Of a stretch of 64,000 nucleotides of DNA, positions 46,457-54,670 are shown one piece after another (the first letter of the stretch is position 1; every line of letters starts with the position of its first letter). The DNA comes from Micromonospora sp. Llam0 (GTDB taxonomy: Bacteria > Actinomycetota > Actinomycetes > Mycobacteriales > Micromonosporaceae), in the NCBI RefSeq assembly GCF_003751085.1, contig NZ_RJJY01000001.1, positions 2,542,001 through 2,606,000 of the forward strand, given 5' to 3'. A program made the translations under genes and the position numbers. The notes beneath the pieces were generated by a model. That model searched no databases. It saw only the letters and a list, made by a program, of their open reading frames with translations, and was not told the DNA's origin.

Positions 46457-49400
46457 CTACGACCCTTCGCACCCACTGGGGTCCACCAGGGTCGGGTCGG
46501 TCTCACCGACGACCACCGCCAGGCTGAACACATCCGACAACGGCGAGCCATCCGCACGCGTACCGGTGCGTTCGAACGCGAGGCAGTAACTACCCTGCGC
46601 CGTGAACGTCCAGTTGCCGTGCACGTGCGTACCCGTGCTGATCCGCTGGGTGTCCGGGAGCCCGTTACTCGAATCAAAGAGGTGGACCGGCGCACCGAAC
46701 GGACCAACCTGGTAGACGAAGACGTCACCCGGTCCCTCGACGGCAGTCAACGACCAGGACAGCCCGTCCCCATCGAGGTCCGTCGGGCGGATCGTCTTCG
46801 CTGACCAGCCCGGCCAGAGCAGGCCCGGCTGCTCAGCCTGTGCAAGGTTCCAGACGGGAGTGCCCACCGGCCCGATGAAGCCGTACGCGTCACCCAGGAC
46901 CACCGTCCGGGACTCCGGAAGCAGTTGGAACACCACATCCGACAACTCATGCCAGAACGCCTGATTGCCGTCCGAGGACCGGGAGATCCCTTCGACTGTC
47001 AGGTCCCGGACCCTGGTACGCAGCGTACCGTCGTCGAGCGTCGAGGCGATGTCCACGTATCCACGGTTGAGGATGACCGCGCCCGACGTCGTACGCGACC
47101 AGTTCGGGACGTTCCAGGGGTCCTCTACCGGGTTGGGATCTTCACCAGGTAGTAGGTCCGCGCATCCTCCCGGATCGACGCCGGTCGGGTCGGCCTCGCC
47201 GACGACGACCGCCAGGGTGAAGGCGTTCGACAGTTGTGTGCCGTCGGCTCGGGTGCCGGTCCGTTCGAACGCGAGGCAGTAGCTGCCCTGGGCAGTGAAC
47301 GTCCAGTTGGCGTGCACGTGCGAGCCGGCGCTGATTCTGGTCGTGTCCGGCAGCCCGTTCGCGGAGTCGAAGATGTGCACCGGCGCCCCGAACGGACCGA
47401 CCTGGTGGATGAAGAAGTCGCCGGGTCCACGGGCGGCAGTGAGCGTCCAGTTCAGTCCGTCTCCGGTGAGGTCGGACGGGCGGATGGTCTCCGCGGACCA
47501 GCCTGGCCACAGCAGGCCAGGTTGTTCGGTCTGCGGCAGGTTCCAGATGCGGCTGCCGACGGGTCCGATGAAGGTGTACGCCCCATTCGGCACGGTTGTC
47601 GCGGACTCCGGGAGCAGTTGGAGGACCACGTCCGACATCTCGTGCCAGTACGCCCCGCTGCCGTCGGGTGGGTGTGCGATCCCCTCGGTGGTGGTGTCCT
47701 TCACCATGGTGCGCAGTCCGCCGCCGTCGAGGGTCGAGGCGAGGTCGACGTGTCCGCGGTTGAGGATTGTCGCGCCGGATGTAGTCCGGGACCAGTTCGG
47801 GACGTTCCAGGGATGCTCCACGGGGTCGGGTTCGCCGCCGGGAATGGGAACCTCCTCGGGCTTGGTCGGCCGGCCGCCGTCGACACAGGTCTTCGTCAGC
47901 GTCTCGGCGTCGTGGGTGAAGGAGGCACCCGGGTAGCTGCCGTCAGGGTTGGCGCGGACGGTGGGGTCGAGCGGGCCGTCCACGACGAAGGTCAGTGTCC
48001 TGCGGTCCGAAGCGATGTCACCGGCGGGCAGGTCTGCTGTCCATTCCAGGTCGAGGCAGTACTTCCCCGGCCGGCTGAAGGACCATAGGACGGCGCTGTT
48101 CGTCTCGCCGCCGCCCGCACCCGGCCACAAACGGTGGGCCTCGGTCTGGCCGGTGGCGGTGTTGAACACGAACGGCCCGCTCTGAGTCTGACCATGAGAC
48201 AGTGCCACATCTCCTGGCCCCACCACCGAGTGCAGCGACCAACGTAGGTCGCCGTCTAGTTGCTCGGGCCGGATTCCAGTGGTGTCCCACCGGATCACCT
48301 GCATCGAATTGCCGTACACGCCGGTGTCGAAGCCGGGCACGTTCCCGGTGCCGGCCCGGAACAACGCCGCCGGGCGGTGAAAGATCACGCTTTCCAGGTC
48401 GTGCCGGGTCCCGGGCGTGGACAGCGTCGGGTCGAGGACCGCGAGTTGGGTCTCCAGGTCGCCATCGTCGATCGCGCTGACCAGGGAGGACACGCCAGCG
48501 CCCAGCACGAACGAATCCGATATCGGATTCGGTGCCGGCACAGCGGCACTCCGCTCAGGATAGTCCTGCGTCCGTCCGCACGGTGTGACGGTGGACGGGT
48601 CGGTGCTGTCGCCGACCACGAGGGTCAGCTGCTCCGTGTCGGCGACCCGCCGACCATCCTCGGTCTCCGCATCGAGGGCCATCGCGATGCAGTAGACACC
48701 AGGCTCGGTGATCGACCAGTTGAAGTGGGCATGGGTGTGCAGCGGCACCCACCGCGCCGCCGGTAGGCCGAGTTTCGTGCTGAACACCGGCAGGTCGATG
48801 CGTTCCATTCCGATGCCGGCCCGCTGCGGGTATCCCTCCCACAGGATGACGTCCCCGGGGGCGGGCTGGTTGTCCGGCCCGGTGACGGCGTCGACGCGCC
48901 ACAGCACCCGGTCCTGGCCCAACCCGGCCAGTGTCGGGGACTCGGTGCTCAGGCCGGCCCACGGCGCACCGGCCAACTGGCCGAGCGGCAGGTTCCAGTA
49001 CGACGTGGCAGGCGGGGCGATGAAGGACCATTCGTCACCGGGCAGGTACGCGGCGGGGGTGCTCAGCTGCACGGAGTCCGGGACGACGATGACCAGCTCG
49101 TCGTACTCGATCCACTCCGCACGGGACTCGCCGGGAACGTCGTACTTCGCCTGTAGCGACAGCGCGTCCACGTCGTCAACGGTGTCGATCCGCCCGGCGA
49201 CCGCATCGATGTGACCGTCACGGATCACCCAGTCGGCAACCGAGGGATCACCGGGGTCGGTCGGGTCGGTGGGATCGGTCGGGTCAGTAGGATCCGTCGG
49301 GTCGGAGCCGCCAGGGGTGTCACCGCACTGCGCATCGGCTGCGATCCCGTCGCCGACAGCGAACCGCAGCCGCACCGAGGCGGTCCCGGTCGTACCGTCC

Positions 49401-50077
49401 GCCAACGACGCGCTCGTCGTCACGGTCAGGCAATACATCCCGGCAGCGGAGAAGCGGAAACGGTCGTTGATCGTCGTGCGGGGTGCCAACTCGACCGGGA
49501 CCGCCCCCTGCGGCGTGCCGTCACGTTGCACACCGGTACCGAAGCGGGAACCGGCCGGAGCATTTGGCTCCGGCGCCAGGAACGGTAGATCGGGAAGCTG
49601 ATAGAACGCGAAGTCACCGGGACCGGTCACGTCCGAGAAGGCAAAGGAGATCGGCGCGTCCTCGCCGAGGAGGTCGTCGTAGTAGTCGTAGCCGGCGACT
49701 CCCCGGGTGGACAGCGACAACTTGACCGCCGACGAGCCGGTCAGCCAGCCCTCGGTCGCGTAGCCCGGCGATCCCGCCGACCCGAGCCAGGCGTACGCCC
49801 CGGCGTCGGGCACCGGGTAGGACGCCTGACTCGGAAGGCGGAACGTGAGCACATCGCCCGTGACCTCGGTGATCTCACCACGGTCGGCAAGACCGATCGT
49901 CATCCCACCGCTATCGACCGGATACGAGGTCAACTCGTACTCGCCCGCGGTGATCTCCTCCGGCACGGTAGCAGCGGCCGGCGTCGGGGCAGAAATCAGC
50001 GCGGTCATGACAGCGACCACCGTCACGACCGCGCACGTCGACCTCGGTGTTCGCTGACGCCGTCCCAGAGGCTCCAC
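46457..50077 (-). CDS. Large secreted protein with five choice-of-anchor-M-type repeat modules
   Basis: About 1206 residues from GTG 50077 (GAAGGG six bases upstream; another GTG at 50098). A signal peptide with TVVAVMTALISAPTPAAA is visible. About five modules follow, each ending in a GxYCL strand and a VVG(E/D) close. The first is separated by a (DPT)n linker. Modules 4 and 5 are almost identical and start NVPNWSRTTSGA. Modules 2, 4 and 5 contain H-x-H-x-x-W (HAHFNW, HVHANW, HVHGNW), a possible metal site. This resembles the actinobacterial surface-anchored repeat family often found beside metal ABC transporters. No LPxTG motif or C-terminal membrane anchor is present, so it may be released or be held by another protein. 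Confidence 0.82.
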   Translation of the reverse strand: MEPLGRRQRTPRSTCAVVTVVAVMTALISAPTPAAATVPEEITAGEYELTSYPVDSGGMTIGLADRGEITEVTGDVLTFRLPSQASYPVPDAGAYAWLGSAGSPGYATEGWLTGSSAVKLSLSTRGVAGYDYYDDLLGEDAPISFAFSDVTGPGDFAFYQLPDLPFLAPEPNAPAGSRFGTGVQRDGTPQGAVPVELAPRTTINDRFRFSAAGMYCLTVTTSASLADGTTGTASVRLRFAVGDGIAADAQCGDTPGGSDPTDPTDPTDPTDPTDPGDPSVADWVIRDGHIDAVAGRIDTVDDVDALSLQAKYDVPGESRAEWIEYDELVIVVPDSVQLSTPAAYLPGDEWSFIAPPATSYWNLPLGQLAGAPWAGLSTESPTLAGLGQDRVLWRVDAVTGPDNQPAPGDVILWEGYPQRAGIGMERIDLPVFSTKLGLPAARWVPLHTHAHFNWSITEPGVYCIAMALDAETEDGRRVADTEQLTLVVGDSTDPSTVTPCGRTQDYPERSAAVPAPNPISDSFVLGAGVSSLVSAIDDGDLETQLAVLDPTLSTPGTRHDLESVIFHRPAALFRAGTGNVPGFDTGVYGNSMQVIRWDTTGIRPEQLDGDLRWSLHSVVGPGDVALSHGQTQSGPFVFNTATGQTEAHRLWPGAGGGETNSAVLWSFSRPGKYCLDLEWTADLPAGDIASDRRTLTFVVDGPLDPTVRANPDGSYPGASFTHDAETLTKTCVDGGRPTKPEEVPIPGGEPDPVEHPWNVPNWSRTTSGATILNRGHVDLASTLDGGGLRTMVKDTTTEGIAHPPDGSGAYWHEMSDVVLQLLPESATTVPNGAYTFIGPVGSRIWNLPQTEQPGLLWPGWSAETIRPSDLTGDGLNWTLTAARGPGDFFIHQVGPFGAPVHIFDSANGLPDTTRISAGSHVHANWTFTAQGSYCLAFERTGTRADGTQLSNAFTLAVVVGEADPTGVDPGGCADLLPGEDPNPVEDPWNVPNWSRTTSGAVILNRGYVDIASTLDDGTLRTRVRDLTVEGISRSSDGNQAFWHELSDVVFQLLPESRTVVLGDAYGFIGPVGTPVWNLAQAEQPGLLWPGWSAKTIRPTDLDGDGLSWSLTAVEGPGDVFVYQVGPFGAPVHLFDSSNGLPDTQRISTGTHVHGNWTFTAQGSYCLAFERTGTRADGSPLSDVFSLAVVVGETDPTLVDPSGCEGS
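46470..47820 (-). repeat. Recent intragenic duplication of a surface-protein module
   Basis: DNA at about 46470-47120 and 47160-47820 encodes two modules with the same order and nearly the same residues: NVPNWSRTTSGA, WHE(M/L)SDVV, LLWPGWSA(E/K)TIRP and SYCLAFERTGTRADG. High nucleotide identity shows a young tandem duplication inside the gene. Confidence 0.85.
49251..49308 (-). repeat. Low-complexity tandem repeat encoding a (Asp-Pro-Thr)n linker
   Basis: Nine-base units of the type GGTCGGGTC, slightly varied, code for DPTDPTDPTDPTDP between module 1 and module 2 of the secreted protein. A flexible extracellular linker is likely, and copy number may vary between strains. Confidence 0.85.
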
Positions 50078-50119
50078 GGGTTTCCCTTCGAGTTGCACGG
50101 TCCTGTTTCATCGGAGCGA

Positions 50120-50148
50120 CAGGGGCGGCCGCGCAACGGCCGCCCCTG
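50120..50148 (-). terminator. Strong hairpin between the two secreted-protein genes
   Basis: CAGGGGCGGCCG (50120-50131) and CGGCCGCCCCTG (50137-50148) form a perfect 12-bp stem with a CGCAA loop. It lies ten bases after the stop of the small secreted protein and before the start of the large one. There is no U-run. It may act as a terminator, attenuator or mRNA-end stabiliser, giving more of the small protein than the large one. Confidence 0.7.
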
Positions 50149-50157
50149 CTCCAGAAC

Positions 50158-50841
50158 TCAGGGGACGATTACGAACTTCGCTGCCAGCCAGTTCTGGGTG
50201 GACAGTGGCGCGGAGGCGGAGAATCCGAAGTACAGGTTGTAGATCTGCGGCGTGGTTGCCTTCGACGCCGCGTAGAAACGCCACTCGAAGTGGGTGTGCG
50301 CTCCCGACCCGAGCGGGTATGTGCCGGACGACGTGCCCAGCACCTGCGAGCCTGCCGAGTTGAACAGACGGACGTCACCCGGATTCGCGCCAGCGGCGCT
50401 CATCCACACCGCGCCACTTCCCGGGCAGGAACCTTCGAAGCTGAACCCGACCCAGGGAGCGGAGGACTGCGTGGCCGAGCCGATGTCGATCTTCCAGTAG
50501 CCGGCGGTACCGGTCGTCGACACCCAGGTCACGGCGGTGCTCACGTCGTCGTAGACGAACGCGTAGTTGTGCATGTCCACCGGGTTCACCGGGGTACCCG
50601 AACCGATCTTCGTGGTCAGGGCGAGCGTCGGAGTGGACGGACACTCAATGTTGACAATGTCGATGTGACCGGCGGTGATGTCGTTCGTCGCGTAGACGCC
50701 CGCGTACGCGGGCGAGCCAGCCGCTACAGCCAGCAGCAACCCACAGACGCCAGCGCCGACGGCGGCGAGGATGTTCCGCCCCGCCTTCCTCGGGAGACCG
50801 GTGTCTTCCGATGTCCGGACAGCAGTCATGGTCTCGGTCAC
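50158..50841 (-). CDS. Small secreted protein, single choice-of-anchor-M-like module
   Basis: 227 residues with a long signal sequence (GRNILAAVGAGVCGLLLAVA, cleavage after SPAYA) and one beta-rich module. It shares landmarks with the large neighbour: HIDIVNIEC like GHIDAV, a GPGDV-type loop as NPGDVRLF, and GAHTHFEWRF matching the H-x-H-x-x-W of the repeats. GTG 50841 is given. ATG 50829 is an equal alternative, with AGAGG upstream. A 14/15 Zur-like box lies 89 bases upstream, so zinc-starvation expression and a surface metal-binding role are inferred. Confidence 0.82.
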   Translation of the reverse strand: MTETMTAVRTSEDTGLPRKAGRNILAAVGAGVCGLLLAVAAGSPAYAGVYATNDITAGHIDIVNIECPSTPTLALTTKIGSGTPVNPVDMHNYAFVYDDVSTAVTWVSTTGTAGYWKIDIGSATQSSAPWVGFSFEGSCPGSGAVWMSAAGANPGDVRLFNSAGSQVLGTSSGTYPLGSGAHTHFEWRFYAASKATTPQIYNLYFGFSASAPLSTQNWLAAKFVIVP

Positions 50842-50929
50842 CTCTCACTCACTGGAGTTGGCAGCCACTGATGAGTACGTAGTGGACGCAAACGGCTCCT
50901 TCCAGCACGTCTCACCCCAGTAGCGTTAA

Positions 50930-50944
50930 TGAAAATGAATTTCA
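50930..50944. promoter_or_regulatory. Best Zur-like box, upstream of secreted metal-site proteins
   Basis: TGAAAATGAATTTCA differs from TGAAAATGATTTTCA at one position. It is the closest match in the window and an obvious AT island. It lies 89 bases before the GTG of the small secreted protein. Confidence 0.8.
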
Positions 50945-51229
50945 TCTTGATCTAAGCAGTGAGCTGTCACCCTGTCAAGACGATCTAGTCGAAACCCGGA
51001 GGACACCAACCCCTACCGCGACGCAGCTCGAAGGCCACGACAGCACCTCGCACCGACAGGCGGCTCCGGCTGTCGGTGCAGAATGGAGAAGGCTGGAGTG
51101 GGCAGCCCATCCAACAAGGCTGGATCCTTCCGCCCCGGAACCAGGCCGGGCCGGCATTGCCGCAAGCCATCAGTCCTCGCGGGCTACAGCCGTTGGCCGC
51201 GGCTACGGACGATGCACGGAGCAGGGCGC

Positions 51230-51668
51230 CGGACCGCACCAGCGCTCGTTGCAATGGCAACCCTGCAACAGTGGTCCACGTGCCGGCGAGGTGCGATCCG
51301 AGGCGGCAACATGATCCGCCGGCTGGCACGCATTCCAGGTGCGCGAGCACGCCGGGAAGGACCGGGACACCGGTACTGGACGGCTGCCATGGCACGCCCG
51401 GCAAAGGTTGCGGGCCGGGCGCAGCAAGCGCCGCGCCAAGATCATCCTGATCGGCGGCGAGGGTGGCGATGTCGACCCGAGCCGTCCGGCGAATGTCCGG
51501 CCACGTCGTGGACTGATCCCCACGCGGAACCCGACCAGCACCGACCGGAGCGAGATGGGGATGAGAGCCGACCAGCAAGGCGGGCGGGCCTCGGTCGGTG
51601 GCCGCCGTCAACGCGACCGCGCCGGTCGGATAGGCGCGCATCAACTCCCGGAATCGGCCTGCAAGCAT
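51230..51668 (-). pseudogene. Decayed flavin reductase-like gene
   Basis: The reverse strand from ATG 51668 reads MLAGRFRELMRAYPTGAVAL, then after disturbed sequence STTWPDIRRTARVDIATLAA, DQDDLGAALAAPG and GVPWQPSSTGVPVL. This is the order of elements in flavin-reductase-like FMN-binding split-barrel proteins. The VGSHPHLAPVGAGRVPRGDQ stretch does not fit the family and looks frameshifted. After about codon 145 the translation is noise. Such reductases can serve siderophore reduction, but this copy should be inactive. Confidence 0.6.
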
Positions 51669-51677
51669 ACCCGAAAT

Positions 51678-52100
51678 TCAGTCATCGCCGTGCCGGGCGC
51701 AGTCGGTGCAGATGCCGAAGAGCTCGAGTATGCAGTTGACGTCGGTGAAACCGTGCTCGGCGGCGACCTGGCCGATCCACTCCTGAGTGGGCGGTCCGGC
51801 GACCTCGACGGTCCGGGCGCACAGCCGGCAGACCAGATGGTGGTGCTCGGTCTGGCTGCACCGACGGTACAGCTGCTCGCCGCCGGCACTGTGCATCACA
51901 TCGACCTGACCGGCGCTGGCGAACACCTGCAGGGTCCGGTAGACGGTCGTCAGACCGACGGTCGAACCTCGTGCACGCAACGCCGCGTACAGCTGCTGGG
52001 CGCTGCGAAACTCGGCGGTCGCGTCCAGCAGAGCGAGGATCTCGTTGCGCTGGCGGGTGGAGCGGCCGGCCTCCGCGGGCTGTTGATTCACCACGCCCAC
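51678..52100 (-). CDS. zur: Fur-family metalloregulator, probably Zur
   Basis: 140 residues. Winged helix with TRQRNEILALLDATAEFRSA and GLTTVYRTLQVFASAGQVDV, then the metal-binding domain. HHHLVCRLCARTVEV gives the His-rich stretch and first C-x2-C. The C-terminal CILELFGICTDC gives the second C-x2-C, so a structural zinc site is intact. GTG at 52100 is used; a second GTG lies two codons downstream. Assignment to Zur rather than Fur/Nur rests on the Zur-like boxes and zinc-sparing neighbours. Two overlapping palindromes just upstream suggest autoregulation and control of the divergent transporter fragment. Confidence 0.85.
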   Translation of the reverse strand: MGVVNQQPAEAGRSTRQRNEILALLDATAEFRSAQQLYAALRARGSTVGLTTVYRTLQVFASAGQVDVMHSAGGEQLYRRCSQTEHHHLVCRLCARTVEVAGPPTQEWIGQVAAEHGFTDVNCILELFGICTDCARHGDD

Positions 52101-52109
52101 CTCATGTTA

Positions 52110-52137
52110 GTAACGGTTGCCATTACCATAATGGCAA
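52110..52137. promoter_or_regulatory. Two overlapping Fur-type palindromes upstream of the regulator
   Basis: GTAACGGTTGCCATTAC (52110-52126) is an imperfect palindrome. Overlapping it, arms TTGCCATTA (52117-52125) and TAATGGCAA (52129-52137) form a perfect 9-bp inverted repeat around CCA. Position ten bases before the regulator start fits autorepression. The sequence differs from the other four boxes. Confidence 0.65.
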
Positions 52138-52149
52138 CGAGGAAGGTCG

Positions 52150-53742
52150 GTGGTGATGTGGGTGCCGGTGACCGGTGGCAGGGGTAGCCGGCACCCACAT
52201 CGCGTGAATTCGCGATCCGCGCTGACCTGGTCGGGGCAGTACCTGGGCTTCGCCACCGGGCAGGCCGTGGCCCGGCTGCTGCACCAACGGCTCGGCGAGA
52301 AGATCGCCCAGCTGCCGCTGGGCTGGTTCAGCCCGACCCGCACCGGCGAGGTCAGCCGGCTGGCGAGCCAGAGCGTCCTGCAGCTGATGAACGTGCCCGC
52401 ACACCTGATGCGGCCGGTGATCACCGCCGCGGTGACACCACCAGTGGTGGTGCTGGCGCTGCTCGTCGTCGAGCCGCGACTCGGGATCGCCGTCGCCGTG
52501 GCCGCACCGCTGCTGCTGCTCATCCTGCGCTGGAGCAACCGGGCGATCGCCCGGGCCGACGCCGACCGGCACCGGGTGATGGACGACTCGGCGAGCCGGA
52601 TCGTCGAGTTCGCGCAGGCGCAGCCGCTGCTGCGGGCATACGGGCGGACCGCCCGGGAACACCGTCTGCTCGACGACACCCTGCTCGCGCAGAGCCAGGC
52701 GGACCGTGCCCTGCTGAGCCGCGCCATCGTCGGCCTGATTTCCTTCGGATTCGCCGTACGGGCCCTACTCGGCGCCGTACTGCTGATCGGGGTCCACCTC
52801 GCGCTCGGCGGCGCGCTGGACGCGGCGACGCTCGTCGCCGTACTGGTGTTGACGGTCCGGTTCACCGAACCACTGGCCACGGCCGCCGAACTCGGCGCGT
52901 CGCTACGGATGGCCGCTGGACACCTCGCCGGGCTGAACCGGGTCCTGCAGGCGGCGACGTTGCCCGAGCCCCAGCACCCCCGGCAGCCGGACGGTTGCGA
53001 GGTCGTCTTCGACGACGTGCAGTTCGGCTACGAGGGGCGCCCGGTGCTACGCGGGGTCAGCTTCACGCTGCCGCAGCGGAGCATGACCGCGTTGGTCGGC
53101 CCGTCGGGCGCCGGCAAGACGACGGTAGCCCGCCTGCTGGCCCGGTTCTGGGACGTCGACGCCGGGGCGGTACGCGTCGGCGGAGTCGACGTACGGGACC
53201 TGAACGCGGCGGACCTGGCGTCACGGGTGTCGTTCGTCTTCCAGGACGTGTATCTGTTCGACGGCACCCTCGCCGACAACGTCCGACTCGGCCGGCCGGA
53301 TGCCAGCGACGACGAGGTGCGCGAGGCCATCACCCAAGCCGGTCTCGGCGACGTCCTCGCCGAGCTGCCCGCCGGATTGGACACTGCGGTAGGTGAGGGC
53401 GGCACGGCGCTGTCAGGCGGGCAGCGCCAGCGGGTGTCGATCGCCCGGGCGCTACTCAAGGATGCTCCGATCGTCGTCCTCGACGAGGCGACCGCGTCGT
53501 TGGACGCCGAAGCCGACGCGGCGGTGCAGACGGCGGTAGCCGCCCTGGCCAGCCGGGCGACCCTGTTGGTCATCGCCCACCGGCTGCAGACCGTACGGGC
53601 CGCGGACCAGATCCTGGTGCTGTCCGACGGGCAGGTCAGTGACCGGGGCACCCACGACGAACTCGTCGACCGAACCGGCCTGTACGCGTCGTTCTGGCAT
53701 GAGCGCGTCGCAGCACAAGGGTGGCGCCTCGTCGACCGATAG
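52150..53742 (+). CDS. N-terminally truncated exporter-fold ABC transporter
   Basis: The open frame gives 530 residues. From about residue 24 (SALTWSGQYLGFATGQAVAR) it aligns with the YbtQ-like halves from about their residue 58 onward, so the first membrane helix is missing. It is replaced by 24 unrelated residues read through an inverted repeat. The ATPase half is complete: [35 protein letters not shown] and VVLDEATASLD. No partner half is adjacent. It is either a decaying copy or an altered protein. GTG 52150 is the open-frame start; a GTG at 52204 is possible. Confidence 0.75.
   Translation: MVMWVPVTGGRGSRHPHRVNSRSALTWSGQYLGFATGQAVARLLHQRLGEKIAQLPLGWFSPTRTGEVSRLASQSVLQLMNVPAHLMRPVITAAVTPPVVVLALLVVEPRLGIAVAVAAPLLLLILRWSNRAIARADADRHRVMDDSASRIVEFAQAQPLLRAYGRTAREHRLLDDTLLAQSQADRALLSRAIVGLISFGFAVRALLGAVLLIGVHLALGGALDAATLVAVLVLTVRFTEPLATAAELGASLRMAAGHLAGLNRVLQAATLPEPQHPRQPDGCEVVFDDVQFGYEGRPVLRGVSFTLPQRSMTALVGPSGAGKTTVARLLARFWDVDAGAVRVGGVDVRDLNAADLASRVSFVFQDVYLFDGTLADNVRLGRPDASDDEVREAITQAGLGDVLAELPAGLDTAVGEGGTALSGGQRQRVSIARALLKDAPIVVLDEATASLDAEADAAVQTAVAALASRATLLVIAHRLQTVRAADQILVLSDGQVSDRGTHDELVDRTGLYASFWHERVAAQGWRLVDR
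52155..52201. repeat. 14-bp perfect inverted repeat at the 5' end of the truncated exporter
   Basis: GATGTGGGTGCCGG (52155-52168) and its exact reverse complement CCGGCACCCACATC (52188-52201) enclose 19 bases. It occupies the place where the missing transporter N-terminus should start. It could be a transcript hairpin, an operator, or a scar from the rearrangement that removed the 5' end. Confidence 0.8.
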
Positions 53743-53799
53743 GCGGGTCTGTCCCCCGGTGCGCCACCGGCGGCGCGACAACCGGCGGAATCACCGGTG

Positions 53800-54102
53800 T
53801 CAGTGGTCGTCCCAGTGCCCGTCGTGCCGGGTGTGTCGATGTCCGTCGTGCACGTAGTCCACGTGTCCGTCGTGCGGCACCGCCACGTGCCCGCACCCTT
53901 CACGGTGCTCGTGGTCGTGCCGGTCGTGAACCTGGTGACCGCCGGGCTCGCATTCGTCGAAGTGGCCCTGGTGCTCACGGTGCAGGTGACCGTCGTGGGC
54001 GTAGTCGACGTGTTCCTGGTGCGGTACGGCGACGTGACCGCAGTCCGGCCCATGTCGGTGCTGGTGTGCCTCGTGTTGCCGATGCATCTGTTCGGTTGCC
54101 AC
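53800..54102 (-). CDS. His-rich small protein, probable zinc binder
   Basis: 100 residues from GTG 54102 (GGAGGAGGGG before it). About a quarter of the residues are His. Two copies of CGHVAVPHxxHVDYxHDGHxH are separated by an acidic DECEPGGHQVHDRHDHEH stretch, and the protein ends DGHWDDH. No signal peptide, so cytoplasmic. Repeated Cys/His/Asp clusters strongly suggest binding of several divalent metal ions, as a store or chaperone. Convergent with the truncated exporter, about 57 bases apart. A related short HVDYVHDGHRH motif is, as I recall, common in actinobacterial hypotheticals. Confidence 0.85.
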   Translation of the reverse strand: MATEQMHRQHEAHQHRHGPDCGHVAVPHQEHVDYAHDGHLHREHQGHFDECEPGGHQVHDRHDHEHREGCGHVAVPHDGHVDYVHDGHRHTRHDGHWDDH

Positions 54103-54670
54103 TGCCCCTCCTCCGAAGAAGCCCGGTACGCCAGGAAACGGTAGTGAGGGCGGCACCGATTCTCACGGATTCGGAGACAACCTGCCCGATCGGCTACTAC
54201 CGGTGCGGCCACTCGGCCGGTCCTACCAGGACGCCCTACGGATCCAGGGCAGTTCACCGCGCAGCGGAAGCTCGCGGAACGCACCCGCGTCGGGCCGAAC
54301 GGGGTCCACTACGAGCTCATCCATCCGACTGACCGCAGCTCGCCCGGGCACAACAAACCCGACAGCGTCGCGCAGCGGCCCCGTTCCCGTCGACGATCCA
54401 CCATCAGCGCCGCAGTCCACACGACAGTCCGTGACCACGAACCACCTCACGGTCAATCCGTAAAGATGATTGCCAGCGGCGCCTACGACGTCGCAGTCAG
54501 CGAGGGGCCGCTTCCCGCGATCGAAAGGGCACCACGGCACCGCCGACCACGTCAGCACCTTCAGCCCCGGGCTATGTCACTTGGCGGCGGGAGTTGGGTT
54601 CGCAGCTCGCGTCGTAGTCGACGGATGCGGCGAGCAGTCTGGCGGTTGCTGAAAAGCTGGGACTGCAGTT
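54103..54670. other. Region without a supported gene
   Basis: 568 bases. Short open frames on both strands (54223-54558 minus, 54203-54463 plus) have shadow-like composition and no ribosome site that I trust. It may hold the remnant of a lost gene and the promoter of the His-rich gene. Confidence 0.5.

Noticed and set aside
49251..49308. Minisatellite or regulatory repeat
   Set aside because: It is in frame and simply codes for a DPT linker inside the secreted protein.
54223..54558. Minus-strand open frame of 111 codons
   Set aside because: No ribosome site, no recognisable motif, and plus-strand frames of equal quality overlap it.
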